DNA from: Paraflavitalea sp966211765
GTDB taxonomy: Bacteria > Bacteroidota > Bacteroidia > Chitinophagales > Chitinophagaceae
NCBI GenBank assembly: GCA_966211765.1
Contig: CBIHOV010000006.1
Location: 247,846-311,845, forward strand
Length of the DNA: 64,000 nt
Direction of reading: 5' to 3'
The position numbers and the translations under genes were made by a program. This document shows, piece after piece, positions 26,012 through 34,790 of the stretch (position 1 is the stretch's first letter; each line of letters opens with the position of its first letter). The notes beneath the pieces are model-generated. The model was not told where the DNA came from, did not search any database, and was given only the letters and a program-made list of their open reading frames with translations.

Positions 26012-27771
26012 CGGTGAACCTTGTTTTTTTGTTGATCCAATTTTGAAACTTCTATAGCAGCAGTGATAACGGCTCCCAGTCCCCTGGGGTCATTATCCAG
26101 TTGTTTACGGTCCAGATAAAATTGCTCATCAAACCCGATCTCTGTGCCCCGGCAAATGCCATGAACAAGACCATTCCCCTCAACATTCCGCGCCACACCC
26201 TGCCAACCCAGCAAGGCATATTTTTTATAGGCCTGCGGCAACCATCCTTTGCTCACCCCTCTGGCAATGGCCAGTGTAAACATGGCTGTGCAGGATGTTT
26301 CTGCATAAGAGTCAGGGCGGTTCAGCAGCTGTGGCCACATGCCATTCGGCAACTGACATTTTACAAGCGCAGCCGTATGTTGCCGGAAAGCCTTCAGCAC
26401 TTTTTGATAATCCCGGTGTTGTGTTGGCAATACATTCAGTAACTCGGCTGTGGCCCATACGATCCAGCCATTGGCCCGGCCCCAGAACGCTACCGCTTTT
26501 TCCCGGCGGGCGTTAAACCAGCCATGCTTGTACAAGCCTGTTTTTTCGTCGAGCAGGTATTGCTGAAATTGCAGTACCTGTTTGGCTGCCTCATTAAAAT
26601 AGCTGTTATCCCCCGTAGCCCTCGCCATGGTAGAAAGAAAAGGCACACTCATAAACAGGTCATCCGCCCACACCGTAAAAGCCTCCGGTTCTGGCCTGCA
26701 GAAAGTACCATCCGGCAGCCGCAGCTGTTCTTTTAGTACCACCTGTGCAATGGTATCCACCAGTGCTTTCAGTGCTGTATTATCTGTTTTTGCATATTGT
26801 GCCGCAAAAGGTAAAATAGGAGCGCCTGTATCATCCAGCATCGTACGGCGGAACAAACGGTGCAGTGTTCCCCGGTAAGCGTGTTGCTGCTCATATTGGT
26901 ATTTGAAATAGGGGCTGTTGTTGAGGACAAAGTCCGTATACTTTTTTACAAATCCATTGTATCCTGCATCGTCTGTTGCTCGTGCCAACTGAAGAATACT
27001 CCATACAGCGATCCCATGCGAATAATGCCAGTTGGCATACGACTCCCGTTGATAGGCAGCTGTAGAGTCGATCCTTAAAGCGGGAAGCAAACGCTGGGGC
27101 GCTTTTTGCCAGCTATACAGGTCTGTACCAGGTAAATCAGGGAACTTCATCGACGTAGGAAGGGGAGAGGAGCTTCCATTGGCAAAAGGCCCGGCAAATA
27201 GCCAGGACCCCCCTGTTGCTGTACTATTAAAGCCAACAGAAAGATCAAGATCATCCCCTACAGTCTGTGGCCGCACCAATACAACCGGAGCAGTAGGAGC
27301 GGCAGCTTCCAACAGGATCAGCCATTTGTTAGTTCCTTTTTGTTGGCGCGCAGTAAAATACTTGCTGAACCTAAACTTTCCATAAGCCACCTCTCTGGGA
27401 GTGGAGGTGATGCCTGCCTGCTGTTCAAACACCAGCACATCGTTGAGCCATATTTTTATATTCGAAGCACTGCTTACACCAAATCGTACATTGGTGTCTG
27501 CGCCAACCTGGGAATAACGCAACGCAAAGGCGCGCTGGCCAGTTTGCAATGCCAGGTGGCTGAAGTCAATTACCTGCATCCCCAGCACTTCTTCCTGCGG
27601 TTCAAATACAAGATCAAAGCGTGTATCAGCAATAAACCGGTCCGCTACCTGCCTGGCGAGCGAAAGCGCTGCAGGTGATTCCTGCGCAAATACCCTGTCG
27701 CTACCTGCCAACAGCGTTAGCAGCAACATAAGCGGGGTCAAACGGTACAGATATGGAAGACGGTGCTTCAT
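26008..27771 (-). CDS. Glycoside hydrolase family 105-like unsaturated uronyl hydrolase
   Basis: From the ATG at 27771 (MKHRLPYLYRL) the product is 587 residues; an upstream TTG at 27792 is less likely. After a signal peptide comes an added N-terminal region of about 200 residues, then a GH88/GH105 toroid: WADDLFMSVPFL, FWGRANGWIVWATAELL with the WGRANGW family signature, SYAETSCTAMFTLAIARG and a C-terminal GICRGTEIG. GH105 enzymes hydrolyse the 4,5-unsaturated uronic acid that lyases leave on oligosaccharides. The long N-terminal part may be a carbohydrate-binding domain. It lies between the GH28 gene and the large lipoprotein gene. Confidence 0.88.
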   Translation of the reverse strand: MKHRLPYLYRLTPLMLLLTLLAGSDRVFAQESPAALSLARQVADRFIADTRFDLVFEPQEEVLGMQVIDFSHLALQTGQRAFALRYSQVGADTNVRFGVSSASNIKIWLNDVLVFEQQAGITSTPREVAYGKFRFSKYFTARQQKGTNKWLILLEAAAPTAPVVLVRPQTVGDDLDLSVGFNSTATGGSWLFAGPFANGSSSPLPTSMKFPDLPGTDLYSWQKAPQRLLPALRIDSTAAYQRESYANWHYSHGIAVWSILQLARATDDAGYNGFVKKYTDFVLNNSPYFKYQYEQQHAYRGTLHRLFRRTMLDDTGAPILPFAAQYAKTDNTALKALVDTIAQVVLKEQLRLPDGTFCRPEPEAFTVWADDLFMSVPFLSTMARATGDNSYFNEAAKQVLQFQQYLLDEKTGLYKHGWFNARREKAVAFWGRANGWIVWATAELLNVLPTQHRDYQKVLKAFRQHTAALVKCQLPNGMWPQLLNRPDSYAETSCTAMFTLAIARGVSKGWLPQAYKKYALLGWQGVARNVEGNGLVHGICRGTEIGFDEQFYLDRKQLDNDPRGLGAVITAAIEVSKLDQQKNKVHR

Positions 27772-27795
27772 GCCATTATTTAATGTATGCAAATT

Positions 27796-29328
27796 CTATT
27801 TTATCAATTTGATATTAACACTTTGTTGATCCTGTTTAACAAGCCGGCGCGCAGGGAATTCAGGAACATTGGTTTCCACGATCCCGTTCTTACTCTCCTT
27901 CACCACTACTACAGCTTCCGTGGTCGCGGTACTTTGTACATTCAGCCCCTTCAGTGTAAAGCCATTCGTACCCGAAACAGCAAAAGCAGGTCTGGCATCT
28001 GCCGTTTTATAGCGCAGCCTGATATCAGATAACCGCACATCTGCAGCATGACGAATAAAAAAGCCATAGGCCGGCAGCTTGCCAAACATCGTGGCTTCCG
28101 GGTAGTCCACTTCTTTTTCCTCCGGTACCGCCAGCGCATCCGCTGCTGTCCCACCGCCACTCATTTCAATGCTGATATTATGCAGCGATATATTTTCAAC
28201 AGGCGCTTTGGGGAGCCCTGAAATTGAACAGCCAATATCGTTGGCGCCTGTAGCTACTATATTCGAGATGTTGATATTTTTTAACTTGCCAATACCTGGG
28301 GTAGGTGCTGAAGCAATGTGCTGGCGGGCCCGGTTACCCAGCCTGATGAACAGCGGCACTTCTGGTCCTTCGATCACCATATTGCTGATTGAAATGTTTT
28401 CCATAATGCCCCCATCTACTACTTCAAGGGCTATACCGCTGATACCCGCCGGCCGCCCATAAATGGTGCTTACCTGCGCAGAAGGTTTGATCACCGTGTT
28501 GGAGATCACAATGTTCCGGTAACCACCTGTAGATTCAGTGCCAAACTTAAGTGCGCTGCAGTGACTGCTCAGTATGCAATTCGTGATCGTAATATATTCA
28601 GAGATCTTCGTTGAAGTACTCTTGATCGTGATGCCATCGTCATCAGAATCTCCTGTTACATTGGAGATCGTTACATACCGGCATCCATCAATATCGATCA
28701 TATCATTGTTCTTGTTCGAATGGTTCCAGATATTGATCCCATCGATCAATACCTGCTCACAACCCAGGTAATGCTGCATCCAGAAAGCAGAATTCCTCAA
28801 CCTTACTCCGGTAACAGTTACTTTCTTGCAACCGGCAAACCAAAGCAGGTAGGGGCGGTCTTTGTAGCGGTCTGGCTTCTTGATGGTATTGATAACGAAG
28901 GAAGCGCCTTGTCCGTCTATCACCCCTTCTCCTTCGATCTTTACATTCTCCTGGTTCTTGCAAAAGATCAGTGCTTGCCTGGCCCAGTCTTCACCATAAA
29001 AAGGAATACCAGCCTGCTGGTAAGGGTAATGCTTTGTAGCTGGCTGGCCCAGCAAAACAGCTTTCGCTGATAGATGAAGTGTCACATTGCTCTTCAGTAC
29101 GATTGTGCCCGATAAGAAAGTGCCGGCAGGAAAATAGACCGTACCACCTGTTACAGTGCAGGAATCTATCGCCTTTTGAATAAAGGCCGTATTGTCTGTC
29201 ACACCATCACCCATAGCACCAGAATGCGTGATATTGTACTGCTGCGCATAGCTGGCAGGGATGGCCGTACACCATACCATAGCGACTAAAATAGAACCCT
29301 GCCTGAAAAATTTACCCAACATTGCCAT
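27796..29328 (-). CDS. Glycoside hydrolase family 28-like (polygalacturonase superfamily)
   Basis: The chosen ATG at 29328 (MAMLGKFFRQG) has AAAAGG just upstream and follows the previous stop by 10 bp; the frame extends to 29370 but would overlap. The 510-residue secreted protein has the pectin-lyase-fold start (YNITHSGAMGDGVTDNTAFIQKAID) and GH28 hallmarks NNDMIDIDGCRY and GDSDDDGITIKS, giving the three catalytic aspartates, then CSALKFGTESTGG with the usual His replaced near it. It should cleave galacturonate or related uronic linkages in the periplasm. Right-handed beta-helix rungs rich in Asn and Ile continue to the end. Confidence 0.88.
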   Translation of the reverse strand: MAMLGKFFRQGSILVAMVWCTAIPASYAQQYNITHSGAMGDGVTDNTAFIQKAIDSCTVTGGTVYFPAGTFLSGTIVLKSNVTLHLSAKAVLLGQPATKHYPYQQAGIPFYGEDWARQALIFCKNQENVKIEGEGVIDGQGASFVINTIKKPDRYKDRPYLLWFAGCKKVTVTGVRLRNSAFWMQHYLGCEQVLIDGINIWNHSNKNNDMIDIDGCRYVTISNVTGDSDDDGITIKSTSTKISEYITITNCILSSHCSALKFGTESTGGYRNIVISNTVIKPSAQVSTIYGRPAGISGIALEVVDGGIMENISISNMVIEGPEVPLFIRLGNRARQHIASAPTPGIGKLKNINISNIVATGANDIGCSISGLPKAPVENISLHNISIEMSGGGTAADALAVPEEKEVDYPEATMFGKLPAYGFFIRHAADVRLSDIRLRYKTADARPAFAVSGTNGFTLKGLNVQSTATTEAVVVVKESKNGIVETNVPEFPARRLVKQDQQSVNIKLIK

Positions 29329-29338
29329 GAACCTTTTT

Positions 29339-30259
29339 TTATGATAAATACCGGTTGATCTGTTGATCAAGCCAGCCAGCCGATCGTTGATAAGCCTTGT
29401 CTATATTTTGAATATTTGTTTCAGCCCCTCCCACATCAATGGCAATCCTGCCTTTGTAACCAACCGCCTGCAAAGTGGAAAAGAAACCATCCCAGTAAAT
29501 AGTGCCATCGCCCGGAACCTGGTGTTCCACCTGCCTGCCCGAATTATCCGATAGATGGATATAACTGATCCGGTGCGCAAGTCTCAACACACTCAGCGAC
29601 AGGTTTTCCTTCAGGAAATACTGGTTGGCCGTATCAAGATTAAAATACAGGTTTGCGGCGCCCACTGCTTCCGAAAAATTGATGAACCCATCCGTGCTGG
29701 CCGTGAGACTTCCCTCACAGGGATGCAGGTGATACGTTAACCCATACTTTGCAGCAATCCTGCAGGCTTCACGATAAGTGCCCGTCAATTCCTTCCAATA
29801 AAGGTTCCAGTCAAGATCAGGCGGAGGTAGTAATTTGCCCAATACTTCATCATTATAATGCCGCATCACCGGCATATCAGCAGGATAGCTGAGCGGCAAC
29901 AGCGGACCATTGTCCAATACGCCTTCAGCACCCAGTGCGCCTGCTGTAATACAGCCCTTTTCAAAAAGCTCCAGGCTCCTGGATCGCTCTGCGGATTTTC
30001 CTGAACCAAGCTGTGGCAGTACAAGACACAAAACAGGTACAGTACAGCCATGTTTATTCAATCCTTCCGCGATCGAAGCACGGTTGGTGAATAGATATTC
30101 AATATTGTCCCCTCCAATACCTTCAAGCTCAATATGTCTGAATCCAAGGGCCGCCATTTCTCCGATATGTTGCACCGTATCCTTCACTGGTGGAGGATAG
30201 CCATATTTTGAGATAATATAGAGGTAGGCGCAGCACATACGGTCACTATAATTCATCAT
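29339..30259 (-). CDS. Sugar phosphate isomerase/epimerase (TIM barrel)
   Basis: The 306-residue protein has the xylose-isomerase-like barrel: FRHIELEGIGGDN (about residues 36-48), LTYHLHPCEGS, NLYFNLDTANQYFL and ISYIHLSDNSGRQVEHQVPGDGTI, then IAIDVGGAE. The Glu, Asp and His residues in these segments would bind a divalent metal. It is the first gene of the outer operon, directly behind two operator-like palindromes (30282 and 30373). The protein has no signal peptide, so it acts in the cytoplasm although the following genes encode exported enzymes. Substrate unknown; it is a distinct paralogue of the gene at 10345. Confidence 0.85.
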   Translation of the reverse strand: MMNYSDRMCCAYLYIISKYGYPPPVKDTVQHIGEMAALGFRHIELEGIGGDNIEYLFTNRASIAEGLNKHGCTVPVLCLVLPQLGSGKSAERSRSLELFEKGCITAGALGAEGVLDNGPLLPLSYPADMPVMRHYNDEVLGKLLPPPDLDWNLYWKELTGTYREACRIAAKYGLTYHLHPCEGSLTASTDGFINFSEAVGAANLYFNLDTANQYFLKENLSLSVLRLAHRISYIHLSDNSGRQVEHQVPGDGTIYWDGFFSTLQAVGYKGRIAIDVGGAETNIQNIDKAYQRSAGWLDQQINRYLS

Positions 30260-30281
30260 ATCAACGGCGGTGTTTCATTTA

Positions 30282-30299
30282 TTCGGGCACGTGCCCGAA
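30282..30299. promoter_or_regulatory. LacI-type operator O1
   Basis: TTCGGGCACGTGCCCGAA is a perfect 18-bp palindrome 23 bp upstream of the isomerase start at 30259. It has the symmetric form and size of LacI-family operators, although the centre is GCAC/GTGC instead of a CG-centred classical site. Two near-copies follow at 30373 and 32397. Confidence 0.8.
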
Positions 30300-30372
30300 A
30301 AGAGAGAAAATAAAATCCCGTAACGGGAGCAAATAAGGTTGAATGGAAAAGAATGTTTGCGTAGGATAAGAT

Positions 30373-30390
30373 ACCGGGCACGTGCACGAA
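30373..30390. promoter_or_regulatory. LacI-type operator O2
   Basis: ACCGGGCACGTGCACGAA matches O1 at 15 of 18 positions and keeps the central GGGCACGTGC. Its centre is 91 bp from that of O1, both in the gap upstream of the outer operon. Confidence 0.75.
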
Positions 30391-30488
30391 TCTAATAAAA
30401 TAATTCAAAAGAACAAATAAATTTCACGATTCTTTACGCCCAGCTCACCTACTTTATGAAATCTTTCAGTTGCCGGCCATCCCGCAAT

Positions 30489-32363
30489 CTATTTCCCAAT
30501 CCATATCTTATACTTAACCTCTTTCATAAATCCATTCACCGGCGGCGCTATCTCCACTTCCACAGGATACGCCATCATAGCAGGGTAGGGCATCCAAAAA
30601 TGCGCTGCATTTCTTCCCCCATACAACTTCCCCTCACCACCTGTAATGCCAAAATAAAGCTTGTGCTGCCTCGTTTGTATCATCAGGCATCCACTATCCA
30701 CCTGGCTGAACACGGTACCTTCATTCTCTACAAAAGGCTCCCGAACCGTAATCACCGGAAAGGCATCGTGATAAGTTAAGCGAATGGTTTTCTCGATATA
30801 GTCATCTGCAAAAACATAAATAATGGTATAAGCTACCGCACCGTTGATCCAATCTTTGTTCTTCAACTCGCCACTGGCTTCTACCTGAAAAAGATGTTTA
30901 CCCAGTTGTCGGGTGGAAAGGCGACTGTCAAACTCATACAGGTTCGTGAAATAGCCCGTGGTATCCTTGTAGAAGATCTGAGGTGTAAGACATTCCACCC
31001 CCGGTGCTTCCGGAAAGCTCATTGGTTCGGGACGTGAATAGCTCGTTACACTCGATACCTGCAGCGCTCCATGATCCTTCATCCATAAATAGGATTGCGT
31101 GCCCCCATTTGGCCGGTGCATATATTTACTCCGGGCGCCCGCCGCCTGGTCTTTATAGCGATAGCCCGTTATAGTAGCCATGAAGTTGTTCGTTCTTACC
31201 TGTACCAGATCCAACGTTGGAAAGTATTTCATCCAGCCCGCACTATCTGATGGTATGGGCGCAGCAGCATGCCTGGACACTTTATCCAGTTCATACGCCA
31301 TGGCAAGATTTTTAGCTTTCGTAAAACTGGGATAGATACAGGGGGCGATACGCAATGCCCGGTAATGATGCGGGCCGTAGCCGATCAGTCCTTCTGGTAA
31401 AATATTCGTGCGAAGAAATTGAAGGTTCCTCAGCGAGGCGGTGGCATAACGGGGATCTTCCTGCGCATACAATGCAAACAAAGCCTGGCATCCATCAGAA
31501 GTAGCGCCTCCATACAAGGTCCATTTGTTCGACCGGATGCCCCAGGAATTATCCATCGATCCATCGGGATAGATAAAATACAAATGTTCTTTCAGTGAAG
31601 CTTTTACATAGCGGTCTACCAGCGTATCATTGGTTATTCGCGCATACAGGCCCAATCCCCACAAAGACATTTCCATCTCATAACCTAGGTCCACGCCCAG
31701 CTTATTGCCAATGCCCCGGCCACCTTCGCCATTGATAAAACCACTTTCATCCATCTTGGAGATCGTCCGGTGTGCCAGTTCCCTGGCCTTCTGTAAATGT
31801 TGTTGATTGTGTGTGAAGGAATAGGCTTTGGCCAGCGTAGCCGTCGTAGTAGCTACATAATTGATACTGGCAAATTCAGGCTTCATCACCTGGTATAAAT
31901 AATCCGCTGCTTGTTGGATGGAGGTCTCCCAGGTTTTGCGTTCACTGGCTGTAAAATGGGAGCTGAGGAGTTCATAAGCCAGCATCATCATCAGCAACTG
32001 GTCGGTAGTGGTACCCGTCCATTCCTCCGGTGTTTCCTTCCAGCTGCCATTCGCTTCCTGTTGCCTGATCAGCCAGGCGCCGGCATTTTTAGTCGCCTGT
32101 AAATAACGGTCTTCACCCGTGATCTTATACGCCACCGAAAAGGGATAAACAGCTTCTGCCGCCCGTGTATGCCATACATTGCAGGAGCGGCAGGCAATAG
32201 CGCCACAATGTGCGTCATTCCGGTCCTGCACTTGCAGCTTCAGCAATGCATTCGTGAGTTGCAGCAGGGTAGCAGCATACTCCTTTTTCATATCCAATAC
32301 CTGTGCCTGGGTACAATAGCCACAAAGCACAAATAAAGCAATGGCGACAATCGTTCGGTGCAT
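30489..32363 (-). CDS. Secreted helical-toroid plus beta-domain protein, possible polysaccharide lyase
   Basis: From the ATG at 32363 the product is 624 residues with a signal peptide (ends near GYCTQAQ). Residues about 25-380 form helical hairpins (RAAEAVYPFSVAYKITGEDRYLQAT, SLWGLGLYARITND), and about 390-620 are beta-rich with RPNGGTQSYLWMKDHGALQVSS and YIEKTIRLTYHD. This toroid-plus-beta layout is seen in several polysaccharide lyases, but I cannot place it in a family. A lyase here would feed the GH105 enzyme encoded downstream. An operator copy lies 34 bp before the start, so it is probably its own transcription unit under the LacI-type regulator. Confidence 0.75.
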   Translation of the reverse strand: MHRTIVAIALFVLCGYCTQAQVLDMKKEYAATLLQLTNALLKLQVQDRNDAHCGAIACRSCNVWHTRAAEAVYPFSVAYKITGEDRYLQATKNAGAWLIRQQEANGSWKETPEEWTGTTTDQLLMMMLAYELLSSHFTASERKTWETSIQQAADYLYQVMKPEFASINYVATTTATLAKAYSFTHNQQHLQKARELAHRTISKMDESGFINGEGGRGIGNKLGVDLGYEMEMSLWGLGLYARITNDTLVDRYVKASLKEHLYFIYPDGSMDNSWGIRSNKWTLYGGATSDGCQALFALYAQEDPRYATASLRNLQFLRTNILPEGLIGYGPHHYRALRIAPCIYPSFTKAKNLAMAYELDKVSRHAAAPIPSDSAGWMKYFPTLDLVQVRTNNFMATITGYRYKDQAAGARSKYMHRPNGGTQSYLWMKDHGALQVSSVTSYSRPEPMSFPEAPGVECLTPQIFYKDTTGYFTNLYEFDSRLSTRQLGKHLFQVEASGELKNKDWINGAVAYTIIYVFADDYIEKTIRLTYHDAFPVITVREPFVENEGTVFSQVDSGCLMIQTRQHKLYFGITGGEGKLYGGRNAAHFWMPYPAMMAYPVEVEIAPPVNGFMKEVKYKIWIGK

Positions 32364-32396
32364 GGGCAACCGGTTTTATGATGATGATCCCTAATT

Positions 32397-32414
32397 TACG
32401 GGCACGTGCACGAA
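32397..32414. promoter_or_regulatory. LacI-type operator O3
   Basis: TACGGGCACGTGCACGAA matches O1 at 16 of 18 positions. It lies 34 bp before the start of the 624-residue secreted protein gene and 27 bp past the stop of the LacI-family gene. Confidence 0.78.
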
Positions 32415-32441
32415 TATAGGGCAAAAAAATATCCCCGGTGC

Positions 32442-33512
32442 TTAGTTTCTGTAAAATTTATAATTGGCCCGCGTAATAATATCGATGGGCATCAGGTAGT
32501 TTTCTTCCACCGGCGCCGAGTAAACAAGGCGTTGGAATAAGGTCATGATCCCACGATAACCCTGTTCCTGTGGCTTTTCACAAATAAGGAAATCAATAAA
32601 CCCCTTTTCAAGATAACTTACATTCTCATCCAGGAAATCGTAACCGATCAACAGCACATCTTTCCTGTCTGCTTCTTCCAGCCACCTGGCTACCAATGAA
32701 ACCCGCGAATTGGTTACATAGATCGCTCCGATCTTTTCGGCTGTCTTAAATAATTTGGAAAGCTTGGCGGCAACCGACTTGTAATCTGTATCTGTGGAGT
32801 TGAAAGGCAGTATCAGCTTTTCCGATAGGTTTTCCTTGAAATAAGCACGGAATCCCTCTTCTTTGCGGAGGATAGCAAAGTTATTATCGATCTCCCGTGC
32901 AATGTTCGCAATCATTACCTTTTCGCCCTTCTTCACACAATAGTGTACCAGTTGAGCAGAAAGATAACCACTGTGAAACAATTCCGGACCGATATAAGAA
33001 AGTCTTTCGTACCCCGATATATCGGAGTTGATCAGTACGCAGGGGATATTTCTGTCCGAGCAATAGGCGAGCAACACTTTTGACTCCTCTTCAAAGGTGG
33101 GAGATACCAGGATGCCATCCGGTTCAGCTTTCATGATGCGCTTCGCCTGTTCTTCAAAGGAAGCTTTTACGTTCTGATCAAAGAAATAACGTTCGATCTG
33201 CACCCGGTACTGTTTGACCTCCGATTCGGCTTTCAACACCCCTTCCAACGGCGCTTTCCAGTATTCCGTTTCTTCTGAAATAGCAGGTAGTAATACAGCC
33301 AGGCGGAGCGTTCCCCGCGAAGCCAGGGCCAGTCTTTGTGCCAGTACATTGGGCTGGTAATTCAGTTCCTGGATGATCTTATTGATACGGTCTTTAGTCT
33401 TTTCTGAGACCCCCGTTCTGTTATGGATTACCCTGTCTACAGTGGCAGTAGACACCTTGGCGCGCCTGGCGATCTCTTTTACACCCGCATTACTATCGGT
33501 ATTTTTTTTCAT
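32442..33512 (-). CDS. LacI-family transcriptional regulator
   Basis: The 356-residue protein has an N-terminal helix-turn-helix (GVKEIARRAKVSTATVDRVI, about residues 10-29), the hinge region around NYQPNVLAQRLALASRG, and a periplasmic-binding-protein-like effector domain (about 70-350) with GILVSPTFEEES, IPCVLINSDISG and VLLIGYDFLDENV. The recognition helix reads STATVDRVIHN instead of the usual SxxTVSRVLN, so its operator may differ from classical sites. It lies next to the glycan operons that carry the GCACGTGC palindromes and most likely represses them until a sugar inducer binds. No palindrome is seen before its own start. Confidence 0.92.
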   Translation of the reverse strand: MKKNTDSNAGVKEIARRAKVSTATVDRVIHNRTGVSEKTKDRINKIIQELNYQPNVLAQRLALASRGTLRLAVLLPAISEETEYWKAPLEGVLKAESEVKQYRVQIERYFFDQNVKASFEEQAKRIMKAEPDGILVSPTFEEESKVLLAYCSDRNIPCVLINSDISGYERLSYIGPELFHSGYLSAQLVHYCVKKGEKVMIANIAREIDNNFAILRKEEGFRAYFKENLSEKLILPFNSTDTDYKSVAAKLSKLFKTAEKIGAIYVTNSRVSLVARWLEEADRKDVLLIGYDFLDENVSYLEKGFIDFLICEKPQEQGYRGIMTLFQRLVYSAPVEENYLMPIDIITRANYKFYRN

Positions 33513-33569
33513 GTCGACCTTGGTAGAATAAGTACCAAATATAAAAAAACAGCATAAATTGTTCTTATA

Positions 33570-33577
33570 TACTTTTG
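33570..33577 (+). promoter_or_regulatory. -7-like element 4 bp before the CYTH gene
   Basis: TACTTTTG fits TAnnTTTG and ends only four bases before the ATG at 33582. If used, transcription would begin at or very near the start codon and give a leaderless mRNA. Unproven. Confidence 0.35.
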
Positions 33578-33581
33578 CCCC

Positions 33582-34100
33582 ATGTCATTCATCAATATTG
33601 AATTAAAGGCCAGGACTGAAAAAACAGACCACATCAGGCAGTACCTGCTCAACAGGGGAGCTGAATTCCGGGGCATTGACCGGCAAACCGATACCTACTT
33701 TAATGTGCCCAATGGACGCCTTAAACTGCGGGAGGGCAATATTGAGAACAACCTCATCTGGTACCAGCGCAGCAACCAGGCTGGGCCCAAACAATCTGAT
33801 TTCATACTCACACCTGTGCCTGATGCTGCTTCTTTAAAGCAATCGCTGACAAATGCCCTGGGTATTAAAGTGACCGTAGTAAAGAATCGGGAAATTTATT
33901 TCATCGGCAATGTGAAGTTTCATATTGATCAGCTGGAGGGATTGGGCAACTTCGTAGAAGTAGAAGCCAGTAATAAAACGGAAGACCTGCCCGTGGAAAA
34001 GTTACAGGAACAATGTGAATATTACCGCAAAGCATTTGAGATAAAAGACGAAGACCTTCTCCAATACTCCTATAGCGATATGTTGTTGGATAAAAGTTGA
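33582..34100 (+). CDS. CYTH domain protein (class IV adenylate cyclase/thiamine triphosphatase type)
   Basis: The 172-residue product opens with NIELKAR, the ExK metal/phosphate motif of CYTH proteins, followed by TDTYFNVPNGRLKLREG (about residues 42-58), NREIYFIGNVKFHIDQLEGLGNFVEVE with the paired glutamates, and a short C-terminal helix. The domain forms an eight-strand tunnel that binds triphosphates; members are CyaB-type adenylate cyclases or triphosphatases. Which activity applies cannot be told. There is no room for a 5' leader if the adjacent promoter element is used. A degenerate copy of its last 17 codons lies about 1 kb downstream at 35078. Confidence 0.88.
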   Translation: MSFINIELKARTEKTDHIRQYLLNRGAEFRGIDRQTDTYFNVPNGRLKLREGNIENNLIWYQRSNQAGPKQSDFILTPVPDAASLKQSLTNALGIKVTVVKNREIYFIGNVKFHIDQLEGLGNFVEVEASNKTEDLPVEKLQEQCEYYRKAFEIKDEDLLQYSYSDMLLDKS

Positions 34101-34124
34101 TCAGCCGTATTGCTTTATCCGTTT

Positions 34125-34790
34125 TTATGCTACCAACTTAGGAGGTGGTTTGAGGCGGGTGGACTGTATCTTTCGCCAACGTTCTTCCTCTTTCTTCCTG
34201 CGGTCCTGGTGTCTTTGTTCTTCCAGCCAGGCCAGTTTTTGCGCCCGGGCTATGCGTTTGCGTTCCTTTTCTATTAATTCCGGCGTATTGTCGTAGGTGC
34301 TTTTCCAATGGTTGCGGCCAATGAGCCTGCGGTAGCGCCGGCGCTTTGGATTCGCTGTGCGGTGTTTGAGTCGGGTGTTATAATCCCTCCCACGCTTTGC
34401 GGGTTGTTGTTTGCGGCCTGTTTTCAGTTGGATGCCGGTGGCTTGCTGGTAGCGTACCCAATATTCGACATAGGTATTCCAGAGATGATCGTAGGCGCTC
34501 TGCGGCGTGGCGCCATTGTTGACCATGGTCATGGCTTCGCCGGTGAAGCCGCGGTACATCCAGAACTGCCGCCAATCGATGGGGAGGTCGTTGTAAATGG
34601 AAGAAGCGATCTTTGAAGCAAGGGCCAGGGTACTGGCATACAGTCTGGTATTGGCAAAGCACGGATGTGTGAGGACCTTTTCGCGGGTAAGGCGACTTTT
34701 CTTGCGTACGAAATAGCGCCTCTCCATCTTGTAGAAGGTGAGGTCGTCCCAGGTACATTCAAAAAATAAAGGTCCGCATTGTTGTGCCAT
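34125..34790 (-). CDS. Conserved hypothetical protein with basic coiled C-terminus
   Basis: The 221-residue product has an N-terminal region of about 130 residues (LTFYKMERRYFVRKKSRLTREKVL, then FANTRLYASTLALASKIASS and GFTGEAMTMVNNG) that I have the impression is shared by uncharacterised Bacteroidota proteins, then a strongly basic, probably helical tail (about 140-221, KRRRYRRLIGRN and KERKRIARAQK). The tail could bind nucleic acid or acidic surfaces. No signal peptide or membrane segment. It is convergent with the CYTH gene, 24 bp apart, and lies between that gene and a scrap of a second CYTH tail. Function unknown. Confidence 0.65.
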   Translation of the reverse strand: MAQQCGPLFFECTWDDLTFYKMERRYFVRKKSRLTREKVLTHPCFANTRLYASTLALASKIASSIYNDLPIDWRQFWMYRGFTGEAMTMVNNGATPQSAYDHLWNTYVEYWVRYQQATGIQLKTGRKQQPAKRGRDYNTRLKHRTANPKRRRYRRLIGRNHWKSTYDNTPELIEKERKRIARAQKLAWLEEQRHQDRRKKEEERWRKIQSTRLKPPPKLVA

